64,000 nt of DNA, taken from NCBI GenBank assembly GCA_012934845.2, contig WNNJ02001118.1, positions 1 to 64,000 of the forward strand. Reading direction: 5' to 3'. Within the stretch, counting starts at the first letter, position 1. Each line of letters begins with the position of its first letter. Positions 62,812 to 64,000 of the stretch are shown here, one piece after another. Made by a program: the position numbers and the translations under genes. The DNA is from Pomphorhynchus laevis. Lineage: Eukaryota; Acanthocephala; Palaeacanthocephala; Echinorhynchida; Pomphorhynchidae. The notes under the pieces are model-generated. The model searched no databases. It was not told the origin of the DNA and saw nothing but the letters and a program-made list of their open reading frames with translations.

Positions 62812-64000
62812 ACGATTTTTAACTAAACGAAACGATATTCTTCCATAGTTGCTTGTTTCAACTGATGAATCGATATCACGTCAAGCACTTTCCTATTGTA
62901 GTAAGCTACGAAATTCACCTAGCTTTTCCAGAGTCTATCTAATTCCTGATCTGTCACCAGTAGAACGTGATACCTACAAAACTCTCTGCGCCGAACTTAA
63001 CGAAAAACGAAACACTGATCGTTCCTCTACTTTCAATATACGTAATAATAAGGTTATATGAAATCGTCAACTGAAAACAAGCCTAGGCAAAAACAACACT
63101 GCGAGTTTATCCGTCTCCTATCTACCAATATCCCAATTACTTATGTACACACTTTAACAATGCATTTTGCTCTATCCTCGATTAAATTATCCCCATTAAA
63201 ACTTTTATCAATCACGTCACTATCGTGCAACATGGTTGGACTCTGATTTTGTGACTTCAAATGGACTTATAAAACTTATACTCGTTATCTCAGATTATCT
63301 TCATCACTTGACTACTCCGTTTATCGTAACCAATTATTTGCTCTTTGTCGTTTGCATAGGCAACTCCTGTCTTCTAAGGCACATAGTTTTTGGTGAAACA
63401 AATTGGATTCCATTAATGACTCTCAAACTAAATTAAAAACTAACGATTATATAGTTTCGTTCCTCTGTCATCTCCACTCTTAATCCTTCTCAATTCTCCG
63501 ATTACCAAAATTTCAAATCTATTTCTCTATTCGATTCGATCATCGTCCTTCTACAATCTTTTTGTATCCCGTCTATTCCTATCCATGAGCTCTTTTACCT
63601 ACTTGGGGTATCTGAAGATGAGGTATCTTGCATTATTATTTCGTCAACCTGTAAGTCATCTCCTGCTGATCCCATCCCTACTCGAATTCTCAAATTGTTG
63701 TAAACAGACTTCGCACCTTTCCTTATCAGCATATTTAACTCGTCAATCCGGAATAGAATATTTCCTGTTTTTTTGGAAAACGATTATTGTTCGTCCCCTT
63801 CTTTAAAAGACCTCTCTCGACACACATCTTCCTTCATCTAATCGCCTAATATCAATTCTAACAACCTTATCTAAAATTCTTGAACACATTATCTTACATC
63901 AGATCAACGGTCATCTCTCTTCATCGCAGCTCTACCCTTCTTTTCAATCTGCTTTCCAATCCAATCATTCTAGCGAACTAGCATGTCATAAAGTATCTTC

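Larger units (their letters stand above)
61798..64000 (+). mobile_element. LINE C (same family as LINE A), cut by window end
   Basis: ORF1 pieces (61798-62022; 62031-62279 with zinc finger DIKCSSPGCTLRTNV ... FHCRYCSAKRLF), a 233-bp tandem duplication (62348-62811), an ORF1 C-terminal segment 62849-63061 (SRVYLIPDLSPVERDTYKTL), then collapsed endonuclease/linker. RT begins near 63800: VRPLL, KTSLDTHLPSSNRLISILTT, LSKILEHIILHQINGHLSSS, FQSAFQSNHSSELACHKV, closely matching LINE A. The endonuclease is largely missing. Confidence 0.8.

Overview
The window is AT-rich, intron-bearing nuclear DNA from an invertebrate-type animal. There is no operon structure, no prokaryotic signal and no rRNA. What it holds is a long satellite array followed by about 55 kb of nested, mostly decayed retroelements: Penelope-like elements (PLEs), R2-like elements with a restriction-like endonuclease (RLE), CR1/L2- and R1/Jockey-like LINEs, and Ty3/Gypsy scraps. 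A few host genes are threaded through them. The species cannot be named from sequence alone.

Layout. 1-8885: about 84 tandem copies of a ~106-bp satellite, with one diverged solo monomer far away at ~50.2 kb. 8.9-9.8 kb: two structured hairpin motifs and a PLE scrap. 9.9-12.2 kb: a (+) copy of an AT-rich PLE family ('PLE-A') with no visible GIY-YIG domain; its 3' tail recurs at a dozen or more places. 13.5 kb: a TA-flanked MITE. 14.0-14.5 kb: an intact single-exon Tctex-1 family gene. 17-21.6 kb: Gypsy scraps, a (+) LINE with a foldback insertion, and an RLE fragment. 21.6-25.8 kb: three GIY-YIG PLE copies, each with inverted pieces. 26.4-29.9 and 40.9 kb: exons of a VAT-1/quinone-oxidoreductase-like gene whose introns carry retroelements. 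30.7-32.5 kb: an R2-like RT fragment and an intronless EAF-like (ELL-associated factor) reading frame with one in-frame stop. 32.8-38 kb: a nearly full-length LINE ('LINE A') broken by a PLE-A insertion. 38.4-40.1 kb: an R1/Jockey-like LINE. 41.5-46.9 kb: a (-) PLE-A split by a 3.3-kb R2-like element with a 10-bp target-site duplication. 47-50 kb: gag-like and RT relics. 51.2-52.1 and 60.64 kb: four exons, in matching phase, of an unrecognised (-) gene with an 8.5-kb intron full of transposons. 56.9-60.1 kb: LINE B. 61.8 kb to the end: LINE C, cut by the window edge.

The insertions can be ordered. PLE-A interrupts LINE A, and the R2-like RLE element and a tRNA-like SINE interrupt PLE-A. The host genes appear to survive by splicing around these insertions: intron phases agree across the large transposon-filled introns. 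No gene cluster acting as one new system was found. The most unusual items are the endonuclease-less PLE with hammerhead-core-like tails, the two covarying hairpins beside the satellite, and the recurrent head-to-head PLE pairs.
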